NCBI GenBank assembly: GCA_002392625.1
Contig: DGHJ01000150.1
Location: 1-13,919, forward strand
Source: Oscillospiraceae bacterium UBA3851
Lineage (GTDB): Bacteria; Bacillota; Clostridia; Oscillospirales; Oscillospiraceae
DNA: 13,919 nucleotides
Reading direction: 5' to 3'
Below are positions 12,519 through 13,919 of the stretch, piece by piece; within the stretch, counting starts at the first letter, position 1, and each line of letters starts with the position of its first letter. The translations under genes and the position numbers were made by a program. The notes beneath the pieces are model-generated. The model saw only the letters and a list, made by a program, of their open reading frames with translations, was not told the origin of the DNA and searched no databases.

Positions 12519-13919
12519 GGGCGGCACCTCCCTCCCGGAGACCCAGCTGGATCTCGTAGATCTTCTGATATACGCCGCCGGCCGTCTTCAGCTCCTCCGG
12601 GGTGCCCCGCTCGGTGATCCGGCCGTCCTCCAGGACGATGACCTGATCCGCCTTGGAAAGCGTGGTGATCCGGTGGGAGATGATAATGATGGTGGCGGTG
12701 CCAAACCGCTCCTCCAAAGAGGCGCGGATCTTGGCGTCGGTCTGGTTATCCACGGCGGAGAGGGAATCGTCCAGCACCATAATGGGCGCGTCCTGGGTCA
12801 GGGCGCGGGCGATGGCGGTACGCTGCTTCTGCCCGCCGGAGAGGGTCACGCCCCGCTCGCCCACGAAGGTGTTGAAGCCCTCCCGGAAGCCGTCGATGGC
12901 CTCGGTGAGGCAGGCGGCCTGGGCGGCTTTTTCCACCTCCGCCAGGTCCATATGATCGCCGGCCATGGCGATATTGTCCGCAATGGAGCGGCTGAAGAGA
13001 TACGGCTCCTGCAGCACCATGGCGATGTTCCGCCGCAGATGCTCCGTGCGGATGTCCCGGATGTCCACGCCGCCCACGGTGATGCGGCCCTGCCCCTCCG
13101 GCAGCTCGTAGAGCTTATCCAGCAACAGCATCAGCGTGCTCTTGCCGGAGCCCGTGCTGCCCAGGATGCCCAGGGTGGTGCCGTGGGGCACGGTGAAGTC
13201 CACGCCCTTGATGATCTCGTGGCCCTCCTCGTAACCGAAGCGGACGTTCTCAAAGCGGATATCGCCGGTCATGTCGGCGTCCACGGCGCCGGGGCGGTCA
13301 TGCTCCGGCTCACTGTTCATCACGTAGGCCAGGCGGTCCATGGACACGCCGGCCTTGGCCATCTCGGAGAGCATGCGGCCCAGGCGGCGGATGGGGAAGG
13401 ACAGCATGCCGTTATAGGCCACGAAGGCCACATACTCGCCGGAGGTCATGCGGCCCTGCACGGCAAACACGGCGCCAAACACCGTCACCAGCAGGATCTG
13501 CAATCCGCACAGCACGTCCTGCGTGGAGAAGAACTTGCCGATGACGTGGCCCATATGGACCCACATGCCGGTATACTTCTCGTTGAGCTTTTCAAAGCGG
13601 TCCCGCTCCCGGCCCTCGTTGGCGAAGGCGCGCACCACGCGCACGCCGGTCAGGTTCTCCTGCACGGCGGAGGACACGCGGCCCTCCTCCTCGTCGCAGC
13701 GCCGGAAGCCCTCGTGCATCTCCTTGCGGAAGATGATGGAGTAGGCCAGGATGAACGGGATGGGGGCGGTGGCGATGGCCGTCATGCCCACGTTCATGGA
13801 GATCATGAAGTACAGCGACATGGCGATGAGGATCACGATGCGGAACACGGCGGTGAGCTGCTCGGCCACAAAGGTGCGCATGCGGTCCACGTCGGTGGTG
13901 CAGCGCTGGATGATGTCGC
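12508..13919 (-). CDS. ABC exporter half-transporter, subunit A (5' end outside window; Asp in Walker B)
   Basis: The frame is open to the right edge. The codons before the first apparent start read DIIQRCTTDVDRMRTF, the exporter coupling-helix region, so the gene begins outside the window and about 100-140 residues of transmembrane domain are missing. The visible ATPase has Walker A GSTGSGKST, Q-loop MVLQEPYLFSRS, a canonical signature LSGGQKQRTAIARAL and H-loop SHRITTL. Walker B reads MVLDDSLSAVD, with Asp where the catalytic Glu normally is. Together with the degenerate LSTGE signature of subunit B, this is the arrangement seen in heterodimeric exporters such as TM287/288 and BmrCD, with one degenerate and one consensus ATP site. 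Its stop (12508-12510) lies inside the start of subunit B. The substrate is unknown. Confidence 0.93.
   Translation of the reverse strand, partial: DIIQRCTTDVDRMRTFVAEQLTAVFRIVILIAMSLYFMISMNVGMTAIATAPIPFILAYSIIFRKEMHEGFRRCDEEEGRVSSAVQENLTGVRVVRAFANEGRERDRFEKLNEKYTGMWVHMGHVIGKFFSTQDVLCGLQILLVTVFGAVFAVQGRMTSGEYVAFVAYNGMLSFPIRRLGRMLSEMAKAGVSMDRLAYVMNSEPEHDRPGAVDADMTGDIRFENVRFGYEEGHEIIKGVDFTVPHGTTLGILGSTGSGKSTLMLLLDKLYELPEGQGRITVGGVDIRDIRTEHLRRNIAMVLQEPYLFSRSIADNIAMAGDHMDLAEVEKAAQAACLTEAIDGFREGFNTFVGERGVTLSGGQKQRTAIARALTQDAPIMVLDDSLSAVDNQTDAKIRASLEERFGTATIIIISHRITTLSKADQVIVLEDGRITERGTPEELKTAGGVYQKIYEIQLGLREGGAAHGE
12527..12533 (-). promoter_or_regulatory. Ribosome binding site fixing the ABC subunit B start
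   Basis: Read on the minus strand, AGGGAGG lies 8 bases before ATG 12518 and abuts the alternative GTG at 12525-12527. This rules out the GTG on spacing. Confidence 0.8.

Noticed and set aside
10629..12617. Long 662-codon plus-strand open frame antisense to the ABC gene
   Set aside because: It is a shadow of a GC-rich gene: composition is His/Gln/Gly/Ala-rich without domains, and the minus strand in the same place encodes a complete ABC exporter with all motifs.

Overview
The window looks like a chromosomal segment of a GC-rich, low-oxygen Firmicute (class Clostridia, most likely an Oscillospiraceae-type gut commensal). The reasons are the FakA/DegV fatty-acid kinase proteins, strong AGGAGG-type ribosome binding sites, a Gram-positive-style sigma-A promoter, a DUF4190-like small membrane protein and a heterodimeric ABC exporter pair. 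The genus cannot be fixed from the sequence alone.

Layout. Bases 1-8905 hold nine tightly packed plus-strand genes, with overlaps or gaps of at most about 45 bases, that read as one operon entering from the left edge. In order they are: the tail of a PlsC-like acyltransferase; an AMP-forming acyl-CoA/acyl-ACP synthetase; an acyl carrier protein (ACP); a two-domain protein joining an LRAT-type Cys/His acyltransferase-hydrolase domain to an Sfp-type phosphopantetheinyl transferase; a membrane-anchored serine alpha/beta hydrolase; a DegV/FakB-like fatty-acid-binding protein; an MFS_2/GPH-type transporter; a full-length FakA fatty-acid kinase; and a second membrane-anchored alpha/beta hydrolase whose nucleophile is Cys rather than Ser. 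Bases 8902-9327 hold a free-standing unit with its own promoter, leader hairpin, an 88-residue membrane protein and a strong terminator. A third membrane-anchored alpha/beta hydrolase follows (9390-10418). Bases 10419-10679 contain no gene but are packed with five perfect hairpins, including a 33-base direct duplication. From 10680 to the right edge, on the minus strand, lie two ABC exporter half-transporters that form a heterodimer; the upstream one is cut by the window edge.

How the genes may work together (inference). The operon contains two separate ways of activating a fatty acid: ATP-dependent adenylation and loading onto a dedicated ACP, and phosphorylation of a FakB-bound fatty acid by FakA. 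It also carries its own ACP-activating enzyme, fused to a domain whose family moves acyl groups, a PlsC-type acyltransferase, lipase-like hydrolases that could release acyl chains, and a transporter from the superfamily branch that includes the lysolipid carrier MFSD2A. The simplest reading is a locus for scavenging, activating and re-esterifying (or N-acylating) exogenous acyl chains. The LRAT-PPTase fusion is the most unusual element.
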